From NCBI GenBank assembly GCA_022432975.1, contig CM039516.1, forward strand, positions 28,474,051 to 28,538,050: DNA of 64,000 bases, read 5' to 3'. Made by a program: the position numbers and the translations under genes. The stretch comes from Begonia masoniana. Lineage: Eukaryota > Streptophyta > Magnoliopsida > Cucurbitales > Begoniaceae. The first letter of the stretch is position 1. Every line of letters starts with the position of its first letter. Under the pieces are notes generated by a model. That model ran no database searches. It saw only the letters and a list, made by a program, of their open reading frames with translations, and had not been told where the DNA came from. Shown here piece by piece: positions 38,313-48,500 of the stretch.

Positions 38313-39464
38313 CTATTTGGGACATTCCGAGGCTATGTGACCTAAACCCAAACACTTGTAGCATTTAATATCCCGATTTCTACTAGATTGGCCCCCATCT
38401 TTAGGTGCTGATTTAGGCACTTCTTTTTTAAACCTAGGTTGCTCAGAATTAGGTTTAGAGTTGAGTTTGTCGCCTTTGTAGTCCCTACTCCAACTTGGCC
38501 CCGCACTTGATCCCACAATGTTCTTTGTTGCCCCTTTAAATTTGAGTTGTCGCTCTACCAAGATAGCCTTGTGTACTAAATCTTCCAACTCCACAAAATG
38601 ATGCAACTCCACTACGTGTGCTATATCCTTGTGTAATCCATTTAGAAATCGTGCCATGGTAACCTCTCTGTCTTCCTCAATATCTAATCTGGTCATAATA
38701 GTCTCCATCTCTTTGTGATAATCTTCGACTGTTCTAGACCCTTGAAACAGCCCTTGCAACTTGCGATGTAGGTCTCTATAATAATGATCAGGAACAAACC
38801 GTTTTCTCATCAGACTTTTCAACTCATTCCAAGTCTCCACAGGTCTTTCCCCATTCCTCCTCCGAGATGACACCAATTGATCCCACCAAGATATTGCATA
38901 GTCACAAAATTCAGTCACTACCAACTTTACCTTCTTCTCCTCAGAATAGTGATGACAATAAAAAACTAACTCCATTTTCTTTTCCCACTCTAAATAAACT
39001 TCTGGATCAGATTTACCTTGAAATGATGGAATCTTCATTTTAATACTTCCCAAGTTTCTATCAACTCTTTCCCAATTTCGAACAGCATGACCTCCTCGAT
39101 GATGTCTGCGTCGTCCTCTTTGACCAACATCCCTTTCAATGTATCCTTGCTCATAGTCAAGTTCATCATTGTATCCAACATAATCTCTATCATCCATGTA
39201 CTCATCCATATCAACCGCCCTCACATTTTCATGTCCATTTCCCCTTGCTCGTCTAGGTTCATTTCGTGGTCCAACAATTCGTTCTCTCCTAACTTCTTCC
39301 ATCGTTTCTCTCCATCCTGTCATTTCTTCCATCATCCTTGCGAATTGTTGTTGCATTGCTCTCAAAGTTGTTTGTATATCGATATGCTGCCTCTGATTTT
39401 CTGGACTAATATTCTCTTATCTTCCTCCATTTACCCCATATGCTTCTGATTGATTTCCTGACAT
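38313..39464 (-). pseudogene. gag: gag of the outer CRM-like element
   Basis: Capsid and nucleocapsid protein. ATG at 39464 opens MSGNQSEAYG, like the gag at 3343. An in-frame TAA at 39417-39419 follows 15 residues later, after which the frame is open for ~368 codons. Capsid signatures: SIKMKIPSFQGKSDPEVYLE, AISWWDQLV, RKRFVPDHYYRDLHRKLQ and LVHKAILVERQL. The C-terminal CCHC knuckle CYKCLGLGHIASEC (C-X2-C-X4-H-X4-C) lies at about 38318-38360. One extra base after SECPK ends the frame. The N-terminal stop and the terminal frameshift make it a pseudogene, with most of the capsid preserved. Confidence 0.9.
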
Positions 39465-39688
39465 TTTGCAATACAAACACTTGAAAAAAATAATCAGAAT
39501 TACGATAATATAAACAAATGAAGCCTCACACACTCCCTCACGTGTTTACACTCAGAATAATGTGTTTAACTCTACTTTTGGCTTTTTTTTTTTTTTTTTT
39601 TTTTATGATCTCTCTCTCTTGCCTTTTACCACTCTAGTATTCCCAACAATGTCCTTTAAGAACCAAAGCAAAACCCAAACTCAAGCAA
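39465..39688 (-). other. Leader of the outer element, gag-proximal part
   Basis: Non-coding. It holds the shared leader phrase (ctccctcacgtgtttacact, 39533-39552 on plus), a ~23-base t run at about 39582-39604, and ends at AGCAA (39684-39688), the left copy of the target-site duplication of the nested element. The rest of the leader is at 44282-44860. Confidence 0.8.
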
Positions 39689-40358
39689 TGATGTGATCCA
39701 AGTTCAGACCTAGTCAAAGCTCAAGAATAAGGATCCAATTGAAGATACGGCTGAACAAATAACGAGAGCAAAGGCGAAGCGGATAAAGGAGCAAATGAGC
39801 AATTTGGTCCATCAGATCCTACCTCAAGAAGGAACTTGTGTTTTGAACCAAGAACCAGAGCTTGTTCCCATAATCCAAGCTGTTTTGGGATGATGTTTAT
39901 GTCATTGTCGTTTTATTTATTTAGTTAATTCGATTGTCGTTTTTAGGGTTTAAAAAGTACTTGTCGTATTTGTCATTATTTTAGCAATTTTTAATTAATA
40001 GTTACAAGGACAGGATAGTACTTTTGTTCTTGAAACCCTAGCATGAAGGGGTGTTTCATGCCTATAAATTCATTCTTAGTTGAATAAAAAAAATTCAGGT
40101 TTTATCTAATTGTGAGAGAATTTCTCTTAGTTTCTTGAAGAAACTCCGAACTTATCAAGGTTCTCCTTGTGGCATTCAAAATCAGACTTATCAAACGAAC
40201 AGTCATATTCATTTGTGGCGTCCTCCTCATTCAAAGGTTCGGATCTGTATAGATTTTGGGTCAAAGATTTCCTCTTTGAACTTGTAGATTCTGGGTTAGC
40301 GACGACGCCAATATTTTGATCGTGGGTCACCGTCACATCGTTGGCGTGGTTCGCATCA
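39689..40358 (+). repeat. 5' LTR of the nested gag-only element
   Basis: 670 bp, TG...CA. TATAAAT at 40063-40069 and AATAAA at 40083-40088 mark likely core promoter and polyadenylation positions. The frame near its start encodes a TRARAKRIKE tail, as in the other CRM-like LTRs. Confidence 0.95.
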
Positions 40359-40360
40359 TT

Positions 40361-40373
40361 TGGTATCAGAGCC
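40361..40373 (+). other. Primer-binding site, initiator tRNA-Met type
   Basis: TGGTATCAGAGCC, two bases after the LTR end, a complete match to the usual plant Ty3/gypsy Met primer site. Confidence 0.92.
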
Positions 40374-40768
40374 AAATCGAGTTCGTCAGGTTCTATCCCT
40401 CCTTTCCGTTTTGTTTTGTTTCAAAAATTTTATTCTTGAGTCTTGAAATCTGTTTCAATTTATCTCGATGATTCGCTATTCAAATATGCGTCAAACAAAA
40501 ACATCGTCATCATATGAATCATAGAACATCGTGTTAGCTTTCTGATCTGTGTTGAAACGTCAAAATCGGATCTTGTTTGCTTATTCAAAAGTGAAATTTT
40601 GTAACTGTCAAGGATTGGTGATGCTCAAAAGTATTTCGCAGTTTTCATCTTGATAACGATTCCGATTGCAAAAGTGTTATTCTTTAAGTTGTTAGATGAG
40701 ATTTTGATCTTTCCAAATCGTACCTGAACGTAAAATTCCGATCTGGTTTGGGCACTAAATCGTTATCT

Positions 40769-40836
40769 ACAAATTCAGTTACCAATTCGGTTACAAATTC
40801 GGTTACCAATTCTGTTACCAATTCGGTTACAAATTC
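40769..40836 (+). repeat. 12-bp minisatellite (ggttaccaattc), ~5.7 copies
   Basis: Units alternate between ggttaccaattc and ggttacaaattc with single changes, followed by an a run. It lies in the leader and is not coding. Confidence 0.88.
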
Positions 40837-41048
40837 AAAAAAAAAAAAAAATTGTGTTTCTTTAAATCTGTTCGACTACCTTATATCATTGGATTGCTCC
40901 TTTGCATCCTTATACTATTCTAATTATTTTGAACTAGTTCTTTCATCACTAATTGTAGTGTCTGTAATTTTAGTTTGTCTTGTTTAGTTTGTCACTTGTG
41001 AACTTCCATTACTATTCGGTTAGTTTCGAAAGAAATCAAAGAGAATTC

Positions 41049-41500
41049 AAGTGGAAAAAGGCACGAGTGAGTGAGCATATTAGAGGGTAACAACCAATAT
41101 TATTGATTGTAAACACGAGTGCAATTGAGTTATTATTCTTCATTTCGAGTGAAACACGTGAGGGAGTGCTGTGAGGTCCTATATTTCTTCACCTTTTACT
41201 TTCTTATTTGTTTCGTAATTGTAGTACTTATTTTGCCATTATTCATTTATTTTTTGTTCTTTTTATTTTCTTTGGGTTTGTCAGTTTTTGTTATTGCAGG
41301 AAGACTTATTTATTACTATTTGATTAGTTTAAAAAAAAAAAAAATCTAGTGGAAAAGGCACGAGTGGGTGAGCATATCTAAAGGTAAAAGCCAGCATTAT
41401 TGAGTGCAAACACGAGTGAAATTGAGTGATTTTCCACATTTTCGAGTGAAACACGTGAGAGAGTGTTGTGAGGTCCTATTTTACTTCACCTTCTACTTCT
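41049..41500 (+). repeat. Imperfect leader duplication, ~298-bp offset
   Basis: The block starting gtggaaaaaggcacgagtg at 41051 and ending with cacgtgagggagtgctgtga recurs from 41349, ending cacgtgagagagtgttgtga (41450-41475). The two copies differ by several per cent. The shared core is also found once in the leaders of the two other CRM-like elements in the window. Confidence 0.85.
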
Positions 41501-41518
41501 TGCAGAGAATACCTAGCC

Positions 41519-42265
41519 ATGTCCGACGCAGAAGACAATCAACGACCAGCTAACATTCCAAATTTACATATGGAAGCGATCATGGGGGAGATGAGGCGGC
41601 TGATAAGACAAGGGATTAATGAGTTCCACGAGCGAATTGATCAAGTGGAACAGATTGTGACACGAGTACAACCCCAGGCTCAACAGAATGCACCAAGGAG
41701 AAATCAACGGAGGCAAGTCCTTGCGAAAGTGATCAATGAAATTAATGAGAGGGACGTGGAGGATGATCTTGATAGGGTATCTATGGGTAGTCGTGGAAGA
41801 CATGAGAATAATCGTGCAGGACAAGACCGAGGCCGACTCAATTATAACTTGGAAAATATCAAGATAAAGATTCCTGAGTTTCGAGGAAAAAGTGATCCGG
41901 AGGAGTACCTGGACTGGGAGCGAAAAATAGAGCTAATTTTTGATTGCCACAACTACTCTGAGCGAAAGAAAGTGAAGCTTGCTGCCATAGAATTTACAGG
42001 GTATGCGATAGTGTGGTGGGACAAGTTATGTCTCGATCGAAAGCAAGACAGAGACCTTCCCATTGAGAGTTGGGTAGAGATGAAGAGAGTGATGCGACGT
42101 CGATTTGTACCGCGTCATTACCGGCGTGATCTACACAACAAATTGCAAACTCTTCGGCAAGGGAGTCAAAGTGTAGATGAGTATTACAAGGATAGGGAGA
42201 TGACGATGATACGGGCCAACGTCAAAGAGGCTCGAGAAGATCACGAAAGAATTTCAAGTCATTAA
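41519..42265 (+). CDS. gag: Gag capsid protein of the nested element, lacking zinc knuckle
   Basis: 248 codons from ATG 41519, uninterrupted. The N-terminus MSDAEDNQRPANIPNLHMEA and a coiled-coil-like segment (MRRLIRQGINEFHERIDQVE) precede the capsid region with IKIKIPEFRGKSDPEEYLDW, AIVWWDKL, MRRRFVPRHYRRDLHNKL and QSVDEYYKDREM. Normal gags of this group run on for another ~120 residues to a CCHC knuckle; here the deletion removes it and the frame ends after ISSH. The start is favoured by its match to the other gag starts here and by a splice-acceptor-like ttgcag upstream. It is the only long intact transposon frame in the window; whether a capsid without nucleocapsid works is unknown. Confidence 0.85.
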   Translation: MSDAEDNQRPANIPNLHMEAIMGEMRRLIRQGINEFHERIDQVEQIVTRVQPQAQQNAPRRNQRRQVLAKVINEINERDVEDDLDRVSMGSRGRHENNRAGQDRGRLNYNLENIKIKIPEFRGKSDPEEYLDWERKIELIFDCHNYSERKKVKLAAIEFTGYAIVWWDKLCLDRKQDRDLPIESWVEMKRVMRRRFVPRHYRRDLHNKLQTLRQGSQSVDEYYKDREMTMIRANVKEAREDHERISSH

Positions 42266-43089
42266 GGACGAGAGGGAGAAAGAAAAAGGTGAAAAGAAAT
42301 TAGTTGAAAAAGAGGCCAAAATAGAAAAAGAAAGTGGAGAAAGAAAAATAGTTGAAAAGAGCACAAAGAAGGATGAAAAACCAAGGGAGCAAGAGAGAAA
42401 AATTGAGAGAAAAGAGATAAAACCCGAGGGAGAGAGGAAAGAAAAGTCAAGTGAGAAACAAATTGTATTGATGAACAAAAGTGAGGATAAGCGTAAGATG
42501 ATTCTGCTTTTATATAAAGATGTTTATTTATCATCTAACGACTTACCCAGTGTTGTTTCCTTTCTTTTGCAGAAAAATAAATATGAAATTTTCGGGGAGT
42601 TTCGAAGAGAAATTTCTCCGTTGAGGGAGATGAAGAAGCAAAAAGATCTCGTACTAAGTACGTCAGTTCCAAGTCAACCGGAAACATCAAACAGGTTTAA
42701 GTGGTTGGTAAGGCCATATGATTTTTATATTGCACCTATTATATGTATAAGGTTGATAGATAATATGCAAAATTATTTTATTGAAAAATTTGTCATTGAT
42801 TACTTTGCACACAACTTGTTTTATGACAAAATTGTAGATATATATTTTGCGAGTTTCCAATCTGATTTTTGCATTTTAAAGGATTTTATTTCTATTCGAT
42901 ATTATTCACTATTTGATATTATTGATGATTTTAATCTATTAAATCCGTTAAATTTATTAACTCCGTTTACTAAAAAGTTTGTTCTTGTGCATGAAAGTAA
43001 AAAAGATGAATTTGCTAAGAAATTTCATTCAATGGTAAGACTTATTTTTGAACCCGGAGATTTGGTTTGGCTACGTCTACAAAAAGAAA

Positions 43090-43407
43090 TGATAAGGCAC
43101 AGAACCCTAACTCCACCCAAAAGCGCACTTAAGGGGGGAGGTTTGACCCTGCCCTTATATCCTGTGCTAGGAGACACTCCATTTCCGATGTGGGACATAT
43201 CATCCCCACCCCCTTGAGACCCAACCGCCTCGGTCGGCAATCTGTCGAACCTCAAGCGACACCGGGGAACAGAGATGGTGGCTCTGATACCAGATGATAA
43301 GGCACAGAACCCTAACTCCACCCAAAAGCGCACTTAAGGAGGGAGGTTTGACCCTGCCCTTATATCCTGTGCCAGGAGACACTCCATTTCCGATGTGGGA
43401 CATATCA
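43090..43407 (-). mobile_element. TRIM element (318 bp) nested in the gag-only element
   Basis: Two 113-bp terminal direct repeats (43090-43202, 43295-43407) start tgataagg and end acatatca, with about two differences. A perfect AGAAA duplication flanks them (43085-43089, 43408-43412). The 92-bp interior has, on the minus strand, the primer site TGGTATCAGAGC (43281-43292) beside one LTR and the polypurine tract ctcaagggggtgggga (43203-43218) beside the other. This is the complete TRIM architecture without coding capacity. The minus-strand LTR start carries TGTCCCACATCGG, a word common in plant TRIM/SMART LTRs. Transposition would depend on proteins from other elements. Confidence 0.95.
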
Positions 43408-43597
43408 AGAAAGGTTTCCAAACAAACGGAATAACAAGCTACAACCTCGAGGAGATAAACCTTTCCAATTCCTAGAGCGCATCAACGACACCGCTTACAA
43501 GATCGACCGACCGAGTGAATACGGTAATGTAAGCACATGTTTTAATTTTACTAATTTGTTTTTATATGATGCAGGAGATTCGAGGACGAATCTTTTC

Positions 43598-43611
43598 GAA
43601 GGGGGAGGGAA
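43598..43611 (+). other. Polypurine tract of the nested gag-only element
   Basis: gaagggggagggaa ends directly before the 3' LTR start TGATGTG at 43612. Confidence 0.9.
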
Positions 43612-44281
43612 TGATGTGATCCAAGTTCAGACCTAGTCAAAGCTCAAGAATAAGGATCCAATTGAAGATACGGCTGAACCAATAACGAGAGCAAAGGCGA
43701 AGCGGATAAAGGAGGAAATGAGCAATTTGGTCCATCAGATCCTACCTCAAGAAGGAACTTGCGTTTTGAACCAAGAACCAGAGCTTGTTCCCATAATCCA
43801 AGTTGTTTTGGGATGATGTTTATGTCATTGTCGTTTTATTTATTTAGTTAATTCGATTGTCGTTTTTAGGGTTTAAAAAGTACTTGTCGTATTTGTCATT
43901 ATTTTAGCAATTTTTAATTAATAGTTACAAGGACAGGATAGTAATTTTGTTCTTGAAACCCTAGCATGAAGGGGTGTTTCATGCCTATAAATTCATTCTT
44001 AGTTGAATAAAAAAAATTCAGGTTTTATCTAATTGTGAGAGAATTTCTCTTAGTTTCTTGAAGAAACTCCGAACTTATCAAGGTTCTCCTTGTGGCGTTT
44101 AAAATCAGACTTATCAAACGAAAGGTCATATTCGTTTGTGGCGTCCTCCTCATTCCAAGGTTCGGATCTGTATAGATTTCGGGTCAAGGATTTCCTCTTC
44201 GAACTTGTAGATTCTGGGTTAGCGACGACGCCAATATTTTGATCGTGGGTCACCGTTACATCGTTGGCGTGGTTCGCATCA
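43612..44281 (+). repeat. 3' LTR of the nested gag-only element
   Basis: 670 bp, the same length as the 5' LTR, with about 16 substitutions by eye and no length difference. TATAAAT is at 43986-43992 and AATAAA at about 44006. It ends at CA 44281, followed by the AGCAA duplication. Confidence 0.95.
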
Positions 44282-44860
44282 AGCAATAATGTCCAATGTC
44301 ATAATCAAGTAAGAGAGTAGAATTTAAAGGACACAGTTGATCGAAGACATTTAAATTGGAAGAAGGTTTAAGCTTTAGAAATGGGTTGAAGATGCTATAA
44401 TAGAAAGAAAACTAGCAACAATTTCTCAAGAAATGTAATTAAAGATGCTGCCACAATCTGTTTTGTTTTGTTTTTTTTTTTTTTTTTTTTTTTGTAGCAG
44501 CTTAATCAAAAAGTAACCAACAACAATAAATGAATTTTGTGGCCCACAAGCATAGATAGAGACAAACAGAAAATGAAAAGACACCAACTACAAAGGAAGA
44601 TTGAAGAATGGAATGTGTAAAGACAAACAGAATATGAAAAGACACCAATAGAATATGAAAAGACACCAACAGAATATGAAAAGACATCAACACAAAAAGA
44701 AGATTGAGGAGAGGAATTTGACAAGTTTATGCTGAAGAACGATATTGCCAATAAGCAAGAACAATAGAACGAATATTTTTTTTTTGTAAGGATCAAAAGA
44801 TTCAAACAACGATTACAAAGAAACAAAAAAAGATAGATAATACCCGATTTGTAGAACCAA
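44282..44860 (-). other. Leader of the outer element, LTR-proximal part
   Basis: The other half of the leader split by the nested insertion. It holds a long t run (about 44470-44493) and a short tandem repeat of agaatatgaaaagacaccaa (about 44631-44690, three copies, ~20 bp) on the plus strand. Frames here (for example 44506-45000 minus) have no recognisable product. Confidence 0.75.
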
Positions 44861-44873
44861 CGCTCTGATACCA
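44861..44873 (-). other. Primer-binding site of the outer element
   Basis: On the minus strand TGGTATCAGAGCG, three bases from the end of the 5' LTR (44877). Same tRNA-Met class as the other elements. Confidence 0.9.
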
Positions 44874-44876
44874 AAA

Positions 44877-45523
44877 TGATGCGAACCCTTTGGGTGCAAA
44901 CCCTTAGAACCCTCAAAAGATGGAAAAGAACCCCGAAACTAAGAAATAGAGTAGGTGATCGAAGAGAAACCAGTAGGAAACTATGTCCTAAAGACCCCAA
45001 CTCCTAAATGAAACAACAAGTTGATCAATTCTTGCTGAGTTTGGTTTGGTTCATTCAAGAACAAAGAGGAGAATACTCTCACAATGCATTCACCAAAATA
45101 ATAGCCTCCTTTACAAAGATAAACTTGCCCCTTTTATAGTAGGCATAAAAGAAACCATAAAATAACCCAAAAATAGCCCAAATTCGTTAGGGCCATTAAC
45201 ACAAGTCTTTGGGCATGGAAAAATACTAAAAATAATAAACTTGAACTAAGAAAGCCAAATACCAAATCGGCCCACAAAGTAATATATCTTCTCAAGCTGA
45301 ATTCTATTCATTTAAGGCTTCGATAAGTGTGTAATAACGTTGAAAACTTCCTTCTTCATTTTGAGCAATCTTTTCAACATCAAGTAAGTTTTGAATAGCC
45401 TTTTGAAATGCTTTAGCTCGAGCTCTTGTCAATGGACCTTGTGGTAGTTGTATTGAATACTCTTTAGCCATTGATGTATTCTTTTGATTTGCGTCTATAG
45501 AATGCACCTCTTCAAGCCTATCA
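44877..45523 (-). repeat. 5' LTR of the outer CRM-like element
   Basis: 647 bp, starting tgatgcgaacc and ending agcctatca on the plus strand. It has several single-base insertions relative to the left LTR, many in homopolymers. The satellite follows immediately in phase (agaacccaataacc). Confidence 0.92.
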
Positions 45524-48500
45524 AGAACCCAATAACCTTCATGGACGCGTAATTAAGCCTTAGTAATTCGTTTGATGAAGTATAAGAAAGTTCACTTCAA
45601 TCGATTTGTTCCAAAAGAACTGAACGTATCAAGCTAATGAGGTTGACTGTTACATGATTTGTGGTTAGAACCTAAGTTATCCATTTCACCTTCAAGGTTT
45701 AACATGAAGTGATGAGAACGACGTGTACTGAGAACCCAATAACCTTCATGGACGCGTAATTAAGCCTTAGTAATGCGTTTGATGAAGTATAAGAAAGTTC
45801 ATTTCAATCGATTTGTTCCAAAAGAATTGAACGTATCAAGCTAATGAGGTTGACTGTTACATGACTTGTGGTTAGAACCTAAGTTATCCATTTCACCTTC
45901 AAGGTTTAACTTGAAGTTATGAGAACGACGTGTACTGAGGACCCAATAACCTTCATGGACGCGTAATTAAGCCTTAGTAATGCGTTTGATGAAATATAAG
46001 AAAGTTCACTTCAATCGATTTGTTCCAAAAGAACTGAACGTATCAAGCTAATGAGGTTGACTGTTACATGACTTGTGGTTAGAACCTAATTTATCCATTT
46101 CACCTTCAATGTTTAACTTGAAGTCATGAGAACGACGTGTACTGAAGACCCAATAACCTTCATGGACGCATAATTAAGCCTTAGTAATGCGTTTGATGCA
46201 GTATAAGAAAGTTCACTTCAATAGATTTGTTCCAAAAGAAAAGAACGTATCAAGCTAATGAGGTTGACTGTTACATGACTTGTGGTTAGAACCTAAGTTA
46301 TCCATTTCACCTAAAAGGTTTAACTTGAAGTGAATAGAACGACGTGTACTGTGGACCCAATAACCTTCATGGACGCGTAATTAAGCCTTAGTAATGCGTT
46401 TGATGAAGTATAAGAAAGTTCACTTCAATCGATTTGTTCCAAAAGAACTGAACGTAATCAAGCTAATGAGGTTGACTATACATGACTTGTGGTTAGAACC
46501 TAAGTTATTCCATTTCAATACAAGGTTTAACTTAAAGTGATGAGAACGACGTGTATTGTGGACCCAATAACCTTCATGACGCGTATTAAGGCCTTGGTAA
46601 TGCGTTTGATAAAGTATAAGAAAGTTCTTTTCAATCGATTCGTTCCAAAGAACTGAACGGATCAAGCTATGAGGTTACTGTTACTTGACTTGTAGTTAGA
46701 ACCTAAGTTATCCATTTCACCTTCAAGTTTAACTTGAAGCGATGAGAACGACTGTACTGAGCACCCAATAACCTTCATGGATGCGTACATAGCCTTAGTA
46801 TGCGTTGACAAGTATAAAGAAAGTTCACTTCAATCGATTTGTTCAAAAAGAGACTGAACGTATCAAGCTAATGAGGTTTGACTGTTACATGACTTGTGTT
46901 TAGAACCTAAGTTATCCAGTTACCTTTCAAGGTTTAACTTGAAATCATGAAACGACGCGTACTGAGGACCCAATAAACTTCATGGACGCGTAATTAAGGC
47001 TTTAGTAATGCGTTTGATGAAGTATAATAAAGTTCACTTCAAGCGATTGTTCCAAAAGAACTGAACTTATCAGTTAATGAGGTTAACTGTTACATGACTT
47101 GTGGTTAGAACCTAAGTTATCCATTTCACCTTTAAGGTTTAACTTGAAGTCATGAAAACGACATGTACTGATGACCCAATAAACTTTATGGATGCGTAAT
47201 TAAGCCTTAGTAATGCGTTTGATGAAGTATAAGAAAGTTCACTTCAATCGATTTGTTCCAAAAGAACTGAACGTATCAAGCTAATGAGGTTGACCGTTAC
47301 ATGACTTGTGGTTAGAACATAAGTTATCCATTTCACCTTCAAGGTTTAACTTGAAGTTATGATAACGACGTGTACTGAGGACCCAATAACCTTCATGGAC
47401 GCGTAATTAAGCCTTAGTAATGCGTTTGATGTAGTATAAGAATTTTCACTTCAATCGATTTGTTCCAAAAGAAATGAACGTATCAAGCTAATGAGGTTGA
47501 CTGTTACATGACTTGTGGTTAGAACCTAAGTTTTCCATTTCACCTTCAAGGTTTAACTTGAAGTTATGAGAACGACGTGTAATGAGACCCAATAACCATC
47601 ATGTACGCGTAATTAAGCCTTAGTAATGCGTTTGATGAAGTATAAGAAAGTTCACTTCAATCGATTTGTTCCAAAAGAAATTGAACGTATCAAGTTAATG
47701 AGGTTGACCTGTTACATGACTTGTGGTTAGAACCTAAGTGATGCATTTCACCTTCAAGGTTTAACTTGAAATCATGAGAACGACGTGTACTGAGGACCCA
47801 ATAAACTTCATAGACGTGTAATTAAGCCTTAGTAATGCGTTTGATGAAGTATAAGAAAGTTCACTTCAATCGATTTGTTCCAAAAGAACTGAACGTATCA
47901 AGCTAATGAGGTTGACCGTTACATGACTTGTGGTTAGAACATAAGTTATCCATTTCACCTTCAAGGTTTAACTTGAAGTTATGAGAACGACGTGTACTGA
48001 GGACCCAATAACCTTCATGGACGCGTAATTAAGGCTTAGTAATGCGTTTGATGTAGTATAAGAAATTTCACTTCAATCGATTTGTTCCAAAAGAAATGAA
48101 CGTATCAAGCTAATGAGGTTGACTGTACATGACTTGTGGTTAGAACCTAAGTGTTTCCATTCACCTTCAAGGTTAACTTGAAGTTATGAGAACGACGTGT
48201 ATGAGTACCCAATAACCATCATTGTACGCGTAATTAAGCCTAGTAATGCGTTTGATGAAGTATAAGCAAGTTCACTTCAATCGATTTGTTCCAAAAGAAT
48301 TGAACGTATCAAGCTAATGAGGTTGACTGTTACATGACTTGTGGTTAGAACCTAAGTGATGCATTCACCCTTCAAGGTTTAACTGAAATCATGAGAACGA
48401 CGTGTACTGAGGACCCAATAACTTCATGGACGCGTAATTAAGCTTAGTAATGCGTTGATGTAAGTATAAGAAAGTTCACTTCAATCGATTTGTTCAAAAG

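Larger units (their letters stand above)
40374..41518 (+). other. Leader of the nested gag-only element
   Basis: AT-rich non-coding leader of ~1.1 kb. It holds a 12-bp minisatellite (40769-40836) and a ~298-bp imperfect tandem duplication (from 41049). A pyrimidine-rich stretch followed by ttgcag just before the gag ATG (41488-41506) resembles a 3' splice site, so gag mRNA may be spliced; that is inference only. No gene is seen. Confidence 0.75.
42243..43636 (+). pseudogene. Rearranged pol remnant: charged linker, pre-RT piece and integrase C-terminus
   Basis: A frame overlapping the end of gag (different phase) opens with a ~65-residue Lys/Glu-rich linker. It reaches YKDVYLSSNDLPSVVSFLLQ, matching the pre-RT segment at 37540, and continues through an unfamiliar Phe/Ile/Asp-rich stretch. 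Then come LLNPLNLLTPF and FEPGDLVWLRLQKE, the integrase C-terminus. The RT, RNase H and integrase core between them is deleted. A TRIM inserted at 43090 shifts the frame; beyond it (43408 on) the integrase tail is recognisable in the frame that would follow without the insert, runs through the polypurine tract (GGGND) and ends at a TAG inside the LTR (43634-43636). Confidence 0.8.
39689..44281 (+). mobile_element. Gag-only (TR-GAG-like) non-autonomous CRM relative, nested
   Basis: 4593 bp with two 670-bp LTRs (39689-40358, 43612-44281), both starting TGATGTGATCC and ending TTCGCATCA. A perfect AGCAA target-site duplication flanks it (39684-39688, 44282-44286). PBS and polypurine tract are in place. 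The internal region keeps gag capsid, a charged linker, a short pre-RT piece and an integrase C-terminus; the zinc knuckle, protease, RT, RNase H and integrase core are deleted. I count about 16 substitutions between LTRs by eye (~2-3%), so the insertion is fairly recent. It lies in the leader of the outer element, in the opposite orientation. Such elements need proteins from an autonomous relative. Confidence 0.95.
34265..45523 (-). mobile_element. CRM-like Ty3/gypsy element, complete ends, broken coding, host of nested insertions
   Basis: Both LTRs are present (34265-34899 and 44877-45523), starting tgatgcgaacc and ending agcctatca on the plus strand. The flanks are AGGAC (34260-34264) and AGAAC (45524-45528), a TSD with one mismatch; the next monomer (around 45731) carries the same agaac variant. 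The satellite resumes in phase. Gag, protease, RT, RNase H and integrase follow in Ty3 order on the minus strand, but with an N-terminal stop, several frameshifts, a protease deletion and an in-frame stop in RT. Without the 4593-bp nested element and its 5-bp duplication it is ~6.7 kb. No chromodomain is seen; the polyprotein tail enters the LTR as recalled for CRM elements. Confidence 0.93.

Noticed and set aside
39087..39449. Plus-strand frame antisense to gag, Ser/Ile rich
   Set aside because: It is the shadow of the well-supported minus-strand gag.
40127..40375. Minus-strand frame repeated at 44050-44286, suggesting a duplicated gene
   Set aside because: Both copies are antisense to the two LTRs of the gag-only element; the duplication is the LTR pair.
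43090..43407. Cassandra-type TRIM with 5S rRNA sequence
   Set aside because: The LTR is only 113 bp and I see no 5S-like internal promoter block; only the general TRIM word TGTCCCACATCGG is shared.
44506..45000. 164-residue hydrophobic frame on the minus strand resembling a membrane protein
   Set aside because: It lies over the leader and LTR of the outer element; hydrophobicity follows from T-rich sequence and a short tandem repeat.
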